A program made the position numbers and the translations under genes. From assembly GCA_026874595.1 (NCBI GenBank), contig CM049317.1, positions 67,422,118 through 67,486,117 of the forward strand: a stretch of DNA of 64,000 nucleotides. Direction: 5' to 3'. The notes beneath the pieces are model-generated. The model saw only the letters and a program-made list of their open reading frames with translations. It was not told the origin of the DNA and did no database searches. The DNA is from Sipunculus nudus. Lineage: Eukaryota; Annelida; Sipuncula; Golfingiida; Sipunculidae. This document shows positions 1-14,110 of this stretch, one piece after another (within the stretch, counting starts at the first letter, position 1; each line of letters opens with the position of its first letter).

Positions 1-2120
1 TCAAGATACTGAACTTAGTGCCCCTGTATGACGTGTTATTAATAAAATGACAGTAACAATTTCCTTATCCATAGGCAAAGGTTAATATGAATTTTTTTTT
101 AAAGAAGGGGAGAAAAAAAGCGCCGTTCCGTCAGATGAAAAATCCCATTGGTTTTGCAACGTTTGTGTAAGGAAAAAAAGGTATTTTGCGGAACGTTGAT
201 GTCTCCTTGGGGGAGCGTAGGTATTACGTTTCACTCTGCTTTTTTTCTGTAAGCAACTTTACTCATTAAAGGTATCAACAAATTTTAAAGAAATATTGTA
301 CAGGTTTAGGGTACACTCAAGGCACAAAATATTTAATTTTAGTTGATCATTTTTAAATCATAATCGCCACAACATGCTTTTTATAGAAAAAAATACCACG
401 GGACAATCACATAGGGAAATGGAGAACGTCCTCACTCACTAGATTCAGAAGAAGGTTTATAAGGGCCATTCCGATAATTGAAGGTAATCCCATGAACCTT
501 TCATAACAATAGGTCAGAAAACGCTGATCCCATCGCAGTGTGTTCCTTTTGCCTTTGTTCACGTGTTTATTTCATTTGGAGTCAGCCGAAATAATCCGAA
601 CGCATAAAAAAAAATATCATCTGGCAGCAAATCAGACGATTTGGGCCTTTTGCAAATGGCATTTTGAAGCTAATGACCTCCAAGCGGAAGCAAATATGCA
701 ACCATCCACCTTAGGTTACATGTATTTTGTATCAGTTTGTCAACATTGGTGTATGTACCGTGTTTACTGACAGCTTGTAAATAGACAAGCTAAGACATCC
801 GTCATAGAGGCGTTATAGTGAGGTAAACCTATTCCACGTGCGTTTTTCGTTTGAATGGAGGATTTCATGGTTGGTACAAATGTAACATCATGGACTGAAT
901 GTTATCAACAACTCAGAACTGGTAATGCATGTTGTTTTTTTCCTCTGCCAAAAATTGGAGACCGACAGTGGCAGAAATACTGTACTTTAACCGAGATCTA
1001 GAAATTTTAGTCACAGGGAATTTTCCAGTGCATGACGTCATGCCGAGTTGACAAGTCTCATAGATGTGCCAATAGTTTTTTAACAAATTACACAACCTCA
1101 TGGTTTTAGTGGAAAAATGGATAGAAAAAAAATTTTTTTCCTCCAGGAACTCATTTTATGTAAAATCTATATTAATTTTTTTTTATTGGAAATTATGTTT
1201 AATGATAATATTATGAGATTTGGAATACGTTTGCGTGAACATTCCTTAACAGAATTACCGGTAGCAGAGTAAGTCTGAGATCACATACATTCTACAGAAA
1301 AAGGAAGGACCATAGCTTATGAGAATATCAAAACTGCGTTGTTTCGTTGCCTCTTCCTGTGCGTCTTTGAACTATGAAAAAACCTACACACTGAGAGAGT
1401 TGCCACCACAGGTTCATATAAAGAATTACCGTGTCTTGCTGTTGGTTTTTGGCGAGTTTTTTCACAATACGTAAAACTTATCAGGGTCTGCCCGATTCGA
1501 TATAGTTTTCTTGATTTTTTTAAATATTCGTGCACCTATGTTGGTCGAGTTAATTTATTGACCAGTGTGTTACCTTTTGGCCCTACTTATTGAAATATTA
1601 TTGAGATTATTGACCATTCTTTAAATCCAGGATTATTTGCAGAAATAATAGAAAATCATGAAAATCTAAAGATGGGAAGAATTCTGCTGTGGGATTCCAT
1701 AATTAGTCTTTGGTTACTTTTGAAGAAGCTAGTACAAATTTCAAGACGTCCAAGGAATACAGAAAGTCCTGGTATGGAGTGCTATAGTTTCTCCGGAGCT
1801 CTCTTTTGAGTGCCAATCACGAACATCTCAGTTCGGTCGCCTTCAGTCATGCAGTTCAAGCTTCTCCAACAGAAAGCCCCAAGAGATACAAAGAACAGAC
1901 ACTGGAAAACCTAGGAGACTCCCGCCTTGATAATACAAGTCATAAGTTACAGTTTATCAAAATGAGCAAGCGAAGCCGCATGGTAAAGAATTGGTCTGGG
2001 CCGGTGTCAAGAGACTCTTCACTTTTGTGATACTTAAATGAGTGTCTGCGTTGTACATAGATTGACCGGGCCTCGCTTCGGTGGCCAGAAGAATGGCGTC
2101 TCCCGTCCTGTATACTAATA
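1..2120. other. Unassigned AT-rich sequence
   Basis: I see no gene, RNA or recognisable repeat here. The open frames are short, begin at arbitrary ATGs and have low-complexity composition. The 1800-2100 part is somewhat richer in GC, but neither strand shows a recognisable protein. Confidence 0.5.
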
Positions 2121-2124
2121 TATC

Positions 2125-2185
2125 CTCGGCGGCCGTACTAACCGCCGGCCGAGAAGCCATATATGTGGTATTGCTGTAATACCAC
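2125..2185. repeat. Pair of adjacent hairpins
   Basis: Two inverted repeats lie side by side. The first is GC-rich and imperfect: CTCGGCGGCCG is followed, after a short loop, by CCGCCGGCCGAG. The second is a perfect 8 bp stem, GTGGTATT (2165-2172), with a 5-base loop and AATACCAC (2178-2185). No gene is adjacent. The origin is unknown; a decayed transposon end or cruciform-prone sequence are possibilities. Confidence 0.6.
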
Positions 2186-2189
2186 GTGC

Positions 2190-4440
2190 CCATTCATAAG
2201 TTAACTGGTATATGAACTGAACGCACTGTACCCACTTACTCTTTAATGATCACTAGTCTTTGCCATATAATTTTTACACTTTTGCGATATAGGGTATTTG
2301 TTATAACGAGGAGGTATTTGATCACAGGAAATTCATATGAAAAGATACAAGTGACTACTTGGGGAATGTTGAGAACTTTGCGAACAAATATTCCTGTTGT
2401 CTGTGGCTACAGTCCCCTCTTCCCTTAGACTGTAGATTTATCGCCATGTCTTCTGTAAATCTGTACATCATAAAAGCAGTCTATATTATTTATAAAGCGC
2501 TATTTTCACTTTCGATTGTCGAAAATAAAAATTAAAAAAAGAACATTGAAAGTTTATCCTCCTCGGGCACAACATTTGTCGTCAGTAAAAGTTGAATGTT
2601 GCATATCTTGGGATTTGGAAGAGGTGTAATATAAGCATTGTAAGAACTATTGTGTTTACCCCTGCTGAGAGTAAAGTCTGTGCGGGCCGGAACATAATCT
2701 GTATATGGCTGTTTCAGCTCTGTGAACAGTCTGTTTTGTATACTTAAAAATATACGAGTAAGACGTTCCTGAGGTCGACATATACAAATAACTCTCTTCA
2801 GCTCGTTAAATTTGAATGTATATGTGCCATAACTTTATCAGCTCCACCATATATAAATACAGATGAACATTATAATCGCACATATATAAAACAAATGCAT
2901 ATATAAAAGATATTTATGCGTGTCTTGAGTATATTACGACATAAATATGTTTCTTTTCATCATATATCATTTCTAGTGGCACTCCTGCAGAATATATCAT
3001 TTAGGAGATAATTTAAGCTACTATATATGCAATCTCCTGGTAGGATTTCGGTAGTGTATGACTGTCAGTGTAAAACACTGGCTATATTGAGACAGAGAAA
3101 TACCTGATGGTAAAAGACAATCCATCATCTATTCATTATACATTTATTCATTATTCTATATTAATTACTATCAAAATAATATAATATGTATGATGATAAG
3201 ATTTAATTATATATGATGTAAATGATAATCATAAACAGAATGAAACATCATATGAATATATATATATATACATATATAATCATAATAATAATAATAAGAA
3301 TAATGTGGTAACTAAATTATCCGTACTTCTTTCCTGATAAAAACCGGAAAACCCGTTATTTTACATTTTACCTTGCAAATCGAGGCAAATTTCATATCCT
3401 TATATATGTTACAGTTAGTTTATAAACTCTGTCATTTTTTAAATTGTCTGGAATATTTAATAAATTTATTAAACTGCTTATTCACCCAGGCATTTTATAA
3501 ACGACTGAAAACTTTAGCCACTTTACAAATTGACTGAAAATTCTGTCAGTTTATTTGACATACTGACCAAAAAATGAGATAATATTGCAATAAATTAACA
3601 AGAAAAATAACCTTCTTTTAATTTATATAACTTATATTTACAAAATATATGCATATTTTACATCATATTATTGTGCAATTTAATGTTCCAATAAAAAGCT
3701 TCCGTTTGGTTTACTTCTGGATCTTTCAGAAATAAGCTTATATGAATTTATAAAATTGTCAATTATTATACTCTCTGGGGGAATTTTCGCATTAACTTCG
3801 AATCCCATCCCCCTCTCCCCGAACAACACACAGAGACGCACATTTTCTCAATATTTATAATTGAAAATAATGGTGCATCCAGTACCAAAGAAAAGGGGGG
3901 AGCAATTATTTTAAGGGAAGTCGGAATGCCAGGGCATGTATCGCTGGATGGGGTGGCTGTTGGACGGGTCTCCCCATGCCCCAGTACGGAAAAAAATTTA
4001 AATATTTAATTCATTTCAGAAATTTGGAAGCAATTTGGTATTTAAAAAAAATAATATTATTGTTCCAGACACCAATACCATATAACAGCGTTTGCCCAAA
4101 ACAAGAATTTTAAGGCCGAAAAGTCCCGAGTGAAAGGTCTCCTCTCCCATTTCCAATTTTTTTGTTCGCCATTTCTTATTTCACAGTTAAAGTCCTGGTA
4201 TGATTTTCTCAAAATCTGCATTTATTATTTTGTCTGTGCTGTAATACCTTAGTTCCCCAATGTGGTGGAAGAGGGTAATTCATGCCGTATATAATAATAT
4301 AATAATATATAATAATATTTATATATTTCGAGAAGATTACTATTCTTTAATATTTTTTAGGTATACTGTGACCCATATTATCTATATTTTACGGATTGAA
4401 AATTGAATGGCAATATGCCATTCTGTATTAAGTAATATGC
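2190..4440. other. Unassigned AT-rich sequence with short microsatellites
   Basis: Very AT-rich. It contains a short TA run near 3258-3280 and AAT/ATA triplet runs near 3280-3300 and 4290-4320. A more complex block lies at 3790-3990 but has no open frame or known motif. No gene seen. Confidence 0.5.
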
Positions 4441-4444
4441 TGTT

Positions 4445-4535
4445 TCCATCCTGGTTGGTAAAGCTGAAGGATATCGAACCGTTCCAAACCAAATTGCACT
4501 GATTAAAACTCGATCACTAAGCTCTACCAGCCATC
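4445..4535 (-). repeat. Possible tRNA-like SINE head
   Basis: On the minus strand there is a B-box-like GGTTCGATATCC (4480 down to 4469), preceded by an A-box-like stretch containing TGGCTGGTAGAGC (4533 downward). The boxes are about 53 bases apart, slightly more than the usual spacing. It does not fold convincingly into a tRNA, so a diverged tRNA-derived SINE fragment is the better reading, and chance similarity is possible. Confidence 0.25.
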
Positions 4536-4549
4536 GAAATTTGTCTCAA

Positions 4550-7400
4550 CTAAAAGAATGTAGATGGCAAACTCATTAAAAGTACCAAAAGCATTCGGTA
4601 AGTGTGATTAAGCCCTACCCTGTATAAATCTTCCAAGCATATATTAACCATGAATACTATTGCACATTTTAATAGACAAAAAGTGTCCATTTTACTAAAT
4701 TCTCATTTCTTAAATAACTGTAGATGTAGATCTATGAGATATAAATAGTATGCAATTTTCCAAATCGTATAATAGTATGTATATTGGAATCATTTGATTG
4801 TGATTATTCCTCATTAGCTTGTGTCTTATTTTGGGATCAATGTCTTTATAAATAGCTTGAGAATGAAGCAATAAGCAAAAGGTTTACTCAAACGTAGCAA
4901 GTTGAAATGTATATTTTATAATAATATTGATATGAAACAAATAAAAAATGTATCACTTCAGTCAATGTGTCAAAAGAAATTAACATTCAAAACCGTCTAT
5001 TCTATATCTTTTTTTACTATATTCCAAGCAAACTTCACGGTCAAAACACGTTCAATAAATCTAAATGTCTTTTTTTTCAGAAAAGGCCTTTCGAAAAGAA
5101 AGTGTAATGAATTGTCAAGAGAACGGGCACGTTTTAGTTTAAATTATACACAATCAAATTCTCACCAGACCGCCCTTGCTTCCCGAGATAAATTGTAAAA
5201 ATGCATATTTCTTACGAGACAAAGCTATGCCCTACGGATATCAGAAACGTAGCCAGAGCGCCTTGAGGGGAAATTTTCTTGTTGTTCCGTGCTTGTCGAA
5301 TGGAAATTGAAAGTATACCTCTGGGGGAAAGTGAAAATGAGGTCTGACAAGGCCAATATAGGACACTGACGTTACAAGGCTTGCCTTGACTGGCTGCAGT
5401 GAAGGATTTCAACGTGGCCCGCACATTGTGACAAGTTGATCCCAATGGATGCAGTCTACAACGGGGCCCATCTATTGTGACATGACGGAAACGTCACCCA
5501 AAAAGTCTGTGAGACCGAAACGCTGATCTAAACAGGACAATACAACTAGGGCCGTTAACCAGGCTTTCCTACGTTTTGTCTCTGTGATATCACAGTCTGA
5601 CAGTCTGCCACTAAATGCACCGTCTTGTACAGAAGAACTGTCACATGTAAGATTTGAAATTGCTGCCCAGGACCTCGGTGAGCCCGGGATGGGACGAGAA
5701 TGCTTTGATATATGACAATAACGTATGATATAACAGTCATGTTTATCATTCCAAATCTAACCGCGAACCAATTTAAGCCTACGCAAATAAATTATTCTTG
5801 ATACCCGAACTCTATGCATAAAAATGTAAAACATTTAAGGGGGCAGATTGCAAGCCTGAAAGGCAGGCATATGCTTCTTGTCAGAGTGCAAACATTCTCG
5901 TGACCATTTTAACTTTTGTAAAATATATTCCTCGCTTTATTATATGCATACCTAAATGTCTTATCTGTGACTCATTCTTCATTATAATAAAGTTAAAAAA
6001 AATGGAAAACCCGTTTTGATGTTGTGGCATGCATACCCCCACCTGTATCCGAATCCTACATTCAAATGTTTATGCAGTGTCACTGTACGGGTCACAAGTC
6101 AACTGGAACACTGCGGCTGCTAAAATCGATAAATACCTCTCTCTCCCTAGCTCGCCAGGGCAAATAAATCGCCCAATGTCACAATGTAATACAGTAATTT
6201 GAATTAAAAACATCTAGATTACCTTCGAAATTTATTTAATTTTATCCTTTTTTATCATAACCCGTCCAACTCTTTTTGCATAAAACAGCAAACAAACAAA
6301 CAACAAACCAACGGTAATATATTATACCACGCCACCTGGCAAAGGTAAAATAAAATAAATTTAAAATATCAAGTATTATACGTTCAAAGGTATGAAATCA
6401 TTATTTAAAGAGTGAGATAAGCCGTTCAGAACATATCGAACTATAAGGAACAACAAACGTCAAAAGATAAAAATAAAACATTTTGAATCAGGACAAGGTC
6501 TAGTTATTGAGGAAGCACTGGGTTTCAACCAACCTGGTCCAACCGGAAGAAGAACAAAATGTCGGCAGTACAATGCAATTGGTGAGGGAAATTAATGACT
6601 CGCTGACTGCTCCTTAACCACCGATCAGGAAAACGTACAACCCTTGACGGGTCTGTTAGGTTAAAAATAAGATAATAAGTACAACTCGTGGAGGTCCGGT
6701 GGGTTAACCATGAATGAATATTTTAAAGTATATACCTCAATATTGTCTGAATCATAGGCAATGTTACCGACTGTCCCAGATTCAAGTTTCCTCTAGCGGC
6801 ACTTCAGTGTTAGTGCAGTTTCTATATGGTTCTACTGAGCCTCTGAAAAAAAAATTGCACAGCCCCTTGGACTTGCTATTTATTCCAATACCACTATACA
6901 GGAAGTCATTGAAACGTGGTATAATGATATGATATTATAATAACCACAAAGATTTCTTTTCCTCCAGAACTGAGACAGGGTAACAGTCATAGTTTATAGA
7001 ATTAAGTCTAAATAGCCAATTCAGGAGCATGGGAAGAAAAAGCAGGCGAAACTGAAAGGAGATTTGCCTTGATTTAAATGAACATTTTAAAAATGGGGAT
7101 TTATGTTGCAGGAAAACGTCTACAGATGAAGAATTTGTGCTCACGATTCACTGATTATACTTAACGTCGGCTTTTGAGCCGCGTATGTATCTGATAAGAT
7201 GTCATGTATAGGTTCGTGCTCTCAAATCTCCGAAATGATGCTGGTAGCGCAGGAACCTCCGGACAAATAACAACTACCAGTTATTCAACTGTCTTTAATG
7301 TACATTCGAAAAATTATGTTATTATCTTCAAGGTGAATCAGTGGTTCCCTTAGCAGGAAAAAAACTTTTTTAACCAGATATTCTCCTTAATGTGTAAACT
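4550..7400. other. Unassigned sequence
   Basis: No supported gene. The block at 5200-5760 has higher complexity and more GC than its surroundings, but its frames on both strands lack recognisable domains or good splice-framed exons. The rest is AT-rich. Confidence 0.45.
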
Positions 7401-7409
7401 TTGTGTGAT

Positions 7410-9720
7410 TTATAAACAAGTGACCCATGGGTCATGACGCTCAAAGACAAAGAATGATCTGCGACATCATGGGATGCGATTCCCCATTTCGAGTCAAATT
7501 GTTGAAGAAACTATATGCCAATTTTGTTGAAACTTTCTACGTTGACATGAATATATATCACATATGTCTCGTTAAAACACAGTGAATTGATGGTCTGAGG
7601 GAAAATGTATGATTGTTAAGCAATAAGGAACTAATCCCAATGCTTGCTTGATACCTGTCAGTCTCAAAAGGAATACCACACTGGCCAAATATAAGATCAA
7701 AATATATAGCAAAAAAATCAAGGAAATCCATGCAAGAATTATGGTGAAACGGGTGCTTCTGTATGAGTTTTTATTCAATACAAGCCAACTTTACTGAGTT
7801 TTCATAAATGATGGTCATATTTATTAAGAATTCTCTGACCCAATGCAAGAACACATAAATATACATCCCACTGCATTCACTTTAATAGTTCTTGAGATAA
7901 TATGTTCTAAAGGAATTTAATGGCTTCCTGGTGGCCTCATTGGATTTCTGACAGGTCAGAATTGAACAACAAACATCCTCTAAAAGGGACCAAACATTGA
8001 AAACAAAATCACAGACACTGCATTGGCAAAAGGATTTCTAAGCTGGCTACCTGGCAGTCATAATAGATTTCTGACAAGTCTGACATTTGATATCACACAT
8101 CCTCCAATAAGAGACCATACTTGTGGCAATTGCTCCAAGAATGTTACAGTTATGAATGTCCAAAACAATTCAAAAGGCATGTTCAGGTTGGAGAGCTCTC
8201 ATATTAGATTTATGGACATGCAAATGTAAAAAGTGCAAGTCCAATATTTTTAATTATCACCTTGCTTTTCATTGGGGTCAGCAGGGTTGGTAAACTGCAA
8301 AACCTGAAACAAAAGAAATACAGAAAGCATCACTAAGAGTCTTTTTATGAAATAAAGCCATCCTAAATCCAGATACAGACCCCCATATTATCAGAACAAA
8401 CACTTGCTGGTATATCTGATGATTTGTATAATAATTTTCAGATATTTAGAAAACTAAGGTTATTGCTATGATTCCATAAAATAAACTGCAAAATGTCCCA
8501 TCATCTTATAAATCAGTAGCTAAACCTTAACACTTTACTTTCATAGTCTTAATGCCTGGCCAAAGCATTCTGGCAACAGTGTTTTTGTTGTCCCCTAATG
8601 ATACTCTTATCACACAGTGAGCTGATACAAAAAGGGGTTATTTATCATGTGTTACTGACAATTATGGGCACACAGTGAGATGTACCAGTTGGAGTGCAAT
8701 GGTTATATATACAAGAAAAATAGAGATGGTCTACGAAGTAAGTTTTTATTGTGACCATCCCTGACCTATGACCTTGGCCTTTTGCCCACATATCAATTAG
8801 ATTCTTTTCAAAGTGATGGGTAACTACTAACCACGTAAAACTGGAGTTACCTGGCAACCAATGTGTGAACAACTTTGACCTGCAACCCTTAACCTCCTGA
8901 CCAGCTGACCCCAAAATCAATAATTTATTTCTTCAAGCAAAAAAAAAAACCAATACATACGTTTGAATCAAATTGAGTGATGATAGATTTAGTTTCGTGA
9001 CCTTGACCTCTGACCTTTTGAACTCAACATCAATAGGGCTCTTCCCCTATTGGAAGGTTTGCCATACATGACAGATGGAAGTTATAGGTTGAAAAGTTTG
9101 CCTTAAAATGACTCTACGCAAGAAGTGGGTGCTGTGAACTTGACCTTTGACCTCAAAATCAACAGGTTTTTTACCCTGTTGGCAGAGAAGCGATATGTCG
9201 GTGCTTGAAGGTTTGGAATGAAAATTCTAGCTTGAAATGTATCCACAACCTTTTAAAAGAAGTGGATCCTGTGACCTTGACCTTTGACCTTGTGACCTCA
9301 AAATCTATAGGATTCTTCTCAAACTTGGTAGGTGAGCCATAGATTAAAAAGGATTAAAGGATTGGAATGAAAGGTTTGACTTAAAGTGCATTTACAAGCT
9401 TTTCAAAGAAGTGGGTCCTGTCGGTAGGTTAGCTGTATGTGAAAGATGGAAGGTTTGGGATGAAAATTTTGGCTAAAAGAATCAACTCAGGGGGATGCAA
9501 ACACCCCGTAACTCAGAGAATATAGGTCGCAGTGACCTAATTTCAGGTTTGCAAGGAGATATTTTTAGTACCTCTAAGACTGCATAGGGATCATGTTCCT
9601 AACCCTTAAGGTTACGATTTGTGCCCTGCTAACGGACGGCCTGCCGGTCAGACGGCCTAATGGAAGGACGACGTACAAAGACCCATCGCTATAGCCTAAC
9701 ATAACTGAAAGTCAGCTGGG
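7410..9720 (+). repeat. Composite repeat with internal tandem arrays
   Basis: The left module contains the near-palindrome TGACCCATGGGTCATGACGC (about 7420-7440). The same module, with one base change, starts the region near 27,700. The interior has two diverged units at about 7920-8130 and then about four degenerate units of roughly 130-150 bases between 8750 and 9480, each opening with GTGACC-TTGACC-TTTGACCT variants. The right end has an ACGGAC-rich stretch (9630-9680) followed by AGTCAGCTGGGCAAAAA (about 9710-9728), matching the end of the 27.65-33.76 kb region. I infer one repeat family with shared ends and variable interior. Which transposon class it belongs to is not shown by the sequence. 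Confidence 0.6.
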
Positions 9721-12700
9721 CAAAAATTGTAATGCACATTTATGAAAGGTGGATACATTTCTGTTAAGTAAAGCGCTTATCATGCCCCTGTGACTGATTT
9801 ATTAAACACGGTACATTCGTCGATGTTGAAAAATAGAAGCGAGTAGTTGCATATGTGCGGCAGCTGAACGGATACAAGGTGCGATACGCCATGCAAAGTC
9901 TGACTTGCCGCCATATATCCATGTTAAATGTGTTCGGTTTATTTCGGCGGGTCCCACACTGAAATATAACGACGCTAACAGACACTGTTCGATCTGACCT
10001 TGGGTTTAAAGGTAATTATCTTTAATTTCTGGGCTACAAATATTGAAATATGCCCCTTTAACAGGCAGGACAAGGCTGCTCTCTCGACTATAGTTAGCAC
10101 GGTTTATTAATAAGTATATAGGTAAGTACATTTATATGACATTTAAAAAATATATGTCATTATGAAGTCTTCTTATATTTTAGATTTAAATAAACTTATC
10201 ATATACTTAAGATATTAAAGTATTGATTTGGTACGTATACGATCTTACAAAGTTTGGAGCTGTTTCCTTCTAAGTTGTCTTTGCTGTTAGAAAATAAAGC
10301 CGTTTTGCCCCCTGTTACTTCACAAAGAGGGTTGTTTACAAACGTAAAACACTTGAGAAAATAAATCAACTAAAGAGATATCATTTTCTAAGATTTCACA
10401 AAGATATGGAGACTATACTTCGGGATGCCATAATTCAAGGATTCTTGAATTGTAATTAATAATGTGACATAAGTAAATTTAGCCTAATAATTTATGGGTA
10501 TTGAAGATAAGCGTTCCTCATATCTCGCTTATTTGCAGTAAACACTGATACAAAGAGCTCAAAGAAAGCGTATAATTCAGAGTTTGTCTGAAAGCAGCAA
10601 CACAATTGTTTATGCCTGCACGTCATATCAACCAAAGTATCCCCATCGGATGTGAAATAACATCTTAATTAATGAACGGACAATTTAATGCCTTCAAATG
10701 AAACAGTCTCATAAATTTATACATGGAATATTCAAGCTTTGAAGCGACACTAATAGGAAAACAAATGATATGGATAGATTGACGAATCGACTGAAACAAT
10801 GAACTAGTAATGTAATATTATTTTCATACAATGGTGTTCATAAAAGAGGTGAGATAATATACTTATGGCATGCAAATGGGATATTATCAAAAGGGTTATT
10901 GTGTTACCTTTTACAACACTCTTATTCCTATCAAATATTATTTATTACATAATCGTTAAACCGTGTTCATAATCATTCCGTTTAAAACAGACAATACAGT
11001 CTGATGTTAATGTGTCACAACCAGGTACACATGTATCTGCAGAAAACTCGTCAAACATTAGCTATTCTACACAAGCATCATCACACATTACTAAAGATAA
11101 ATCGCATATACTATTATACTGATATATAATCAATCTTCTGTCCGTTCCACCTTCACTTTTTTATCTGATTTAATTAATCAGGGGCGTACACATAATTTCA
11201 TAAGGGGGATGTATACCCTGGCACAGATGCATGATCAATTGTGATGGGAGTACTAGTCAAGTTTATACATAGCTCTCATGCAGAAGTTTGGAAGAAAAGC
11301 GTACGATACTATATTAAGCGTATATTATGTTATTCCCAAAATATTTTAGTCGAAACAGAGCTTGAAGTTGACCCCCCTGCGAAAACTCTAAATCCGTCCA
11401 GCCTCTATTAGTCCAAATGTATCCGTCTGCAGTATCCCGTTTAGAGTTGGGATTTTATGACAGGACGATAATACACGAATCTCCTTATTTATACCCTGAA
11501 GTCAACAGTCCCGGTGTATACCACAATGTCAATGTACTGCGTGTATAATCATTTCCATCCATTGGTGATATGACTTAGGAACTCTCCAAGGTAGCACTCG
11601 TATGTGAGTTATATACACAGTATATTATTGATATCATGCATAGAAAAAATGGAAGATCAAATTTAATATTGCCAAATTATAACAATACTCATTAACTACA
11701 TCTTTACATTAACGTCACGTGTGTTACTCAGTAACAACACTATAGAAAACTACTTGAAGCAACTAAACATTTGTTCTCAAAACGCATTTATCTTTGTTTG
11801 TCTGTCCACAAATATCATGAATAGCCTACAGTTTCATTTGACGCCAGGATTCTCTTTATGAATTAACACATTTGTTTTCCCCCACAAGTTAAAAGGAAAT
11901 TTATTAGTGAAATTACTACACGCAGCTTCATCAAAGATAACAATACTTGTCAAGCCGTTAATCTTAAATATTTGTTTGTCCTTTGGGATAAGGATGGGAC
12001 CTTTACAGGCTAGACAGGTTTCTTCAAATAATATATTATTGTAGGCCAGAGGAAAACTACATTCGCGGGTTCGTTCAATGTCTTTAAGGTATTTGAAAGG
12101 TCAGACTGTGCCTGAAGTACTGAATTCTCTTCAGGGACGCATCTATAAGTAATATTGTTGAGCATTCTGTGTAGGCATGGTTCACCAAACAATCAGAAGT
12201 TTAATACTTTAAAATCGCTGCTGTTGTCGACGAGGCAGTTCGACCTGCGAGGCTAAATGTATTTAGAAGTTTGTGGAAAAATCCATACCGAGACACAAAC
12301 GATATTACTTATTTGACTCAGCTTATATATTTCACATAACTCCTTTCCTTATCACGGTCTAAACAACTTAGATTGCGTTTCGAGACTTTGCACAGGAGAA
12401 TGAGCTTAGCACAATTGATTAAACTTAATGGTTATAGCTTAGTGTCGGAAAGTTTTGAGTTCATCCTCTGAGCAAGGACGCTGAACAATACTTATTATGT
12501 AAAAGCCATTACTCTGACGAATAACTTCAAAATTCAATGCATCAGCAGTTTAGTAGCAAGGTCAAGAAAATAAGCAACACACTGTCTGAATAGAATGATT
12601 TGACGGTTCACTTAAGACTTTAGCCACAAATTTCACGGAAATTCATTTAAAACACTATAGATACTGTGAACAAAACGATAAACGCTGTGATCACATATAT

Positions 12701-13440
12701 ATGTCATCGAAACACTCACCTGTTAGAACTGACTCATGACATTCAATTTTCAAATCAGAGTCTATGTTTTGTTATTCAAACAAACATATTACAACGTATA
12801 ACAGGTTAAAATTAATTAACATATTTTTCGTTTAACTTTTATTCTCTACAGATGCAGATGAGAAAATCTTTGATTCTCGTTTATTACTGTTCCAATAATC
12901 AAACAGTGTCGGTTCCAGTGTGCATAGGATGACCGTATTGTTTATATGCACGTGTTTATAACATGAAGGGGTCCTCAAAAATGGCGTTGTAGTCCAAACA
13001 TGTCCAACATGGTCGTCCCGCGGCAAATAAGAAAACCCTGAGGTTTGCCATTGATAATAGATGTTTTTGACGTACAGTGTAATACTCTGATAATAACAGC
13101 TATTTCCATCAACCACCTCGGATCACTTGTAATTTTTCTGTTAGTCAAATTTGGATAATATACCATTTTAATAAAGGCTTGCAGCTAAATAAACGTTGCC
13201 TCAGTCACAGGGGGCATTATAGGGACTGTGGGGCATTATAGGAACTCGTAGCAAGTTTATTACAATTCTTTAATATATATCTACAGTATCGCCATACCTT
13301 GTCTGTAATGTTGGTATGTATTTATGTAAGTTATGCAAGCCTGTGATCAAGGTGTACGAATGATAACACAATGGTCTACTGAAACAGAACAAGGTAAAAC
13401 CATGTGATAAAGTGACCCATCGGGGTGTATTTGTGTTTGT
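9720..13440. other. Unassigned AT-rich sequence
   Basis: No gene or clear repeat array. A GGGGCGTA-type stretch near 11,180-11,230 and ACCCCCCTGCGAAAACTC-type sequence near 11,370 could be the ends of a decayed dispersed element, but this is weak. Confidence 0.45.
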
Positions 13441-13473
13441 ATCTCCCTTCCTCTTCCCCTTCCATCTGCCTGT

Positions 13474-13474
13474 A

Positions 13475-13535
<61 letters not shown>

Positions 13536-13640
13536 TAAATATATATACTACTGTAAAGTAATTATATATATATACGTATATATATACATGTAAATATAAT
13601 AATACATAATTAAATATATATATATATATATATATCACTA
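13474..13640. repeat. Compound microsatellite (TCTG)n(TC)n(TA)n
   Basis: A run of TGTC tetranucleotides passes into TC dinucleotides and then TA dinucleotides. After a short AT-rich spacer there is a second TA run at about 13,612-13,634. Frames reading through it give only repetitive peptides. Confidence 0.9.
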
Positions 13641-13859
13641 ATAATAGAACAGTGTTAGTTCCTTTTAAATTACCAATGCTACATGGCGGTAACAGTCATT
13701 CTTTTCGTTACATAAATTTATCTGCCCTTTTATATACGTTTGTATATTTCCATTGCGTTTGTAAGTGTAGATTGTAAGTGTAGACGAATATATTTTTCAT
13801 GAGTCGGCACAAAGGAAGTGAGGGTATGGAATCCTGGAAAACACAATGCAATGTGGCTT

Positions 13860-14110
13860 GAATTGGTAACAAGGGCAGGAACAGCAGAAATGTACATCAC
13901 TCTTTTATCTGCAAGACTCCCTGGAACCTTTGAAATATAGAGAAACCAGATTTATTTGGGTTTGTTGCAACAGTAGACACAACGCGGCCCCATGACAAAG
14001 GCTCGCCACACCCAGACTGACCTGGTTACAGCCCAGGCTAACTTATTACCGTCACGGCCAGCCTGGGAGATGACAGGCAGTAGCGATTAACAGTAATCCT
14101 CACCCATCTA
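13860..14110. other. Higher-complexity non-coding block
   Basis: This block is richer in GC than its neighbours and has no long open frame. It contains an inverted repeat, CCCAGGCT (about 14,031) and AGCCTGGG (about 14,061), and homeodomain-like GATTA/TTAAC words nearby. A conserved regulatory element or an old repeat are both possible. Confidence 0.25.

Noticed and set aside
13270-13638. 122-codon minus-strand frame
   Set aside because: It is mostly the TA/TC/TGTC microsatellite in translation (Tyr-Ile and Asp-Arg-Gln-Thr runs), with no domain.
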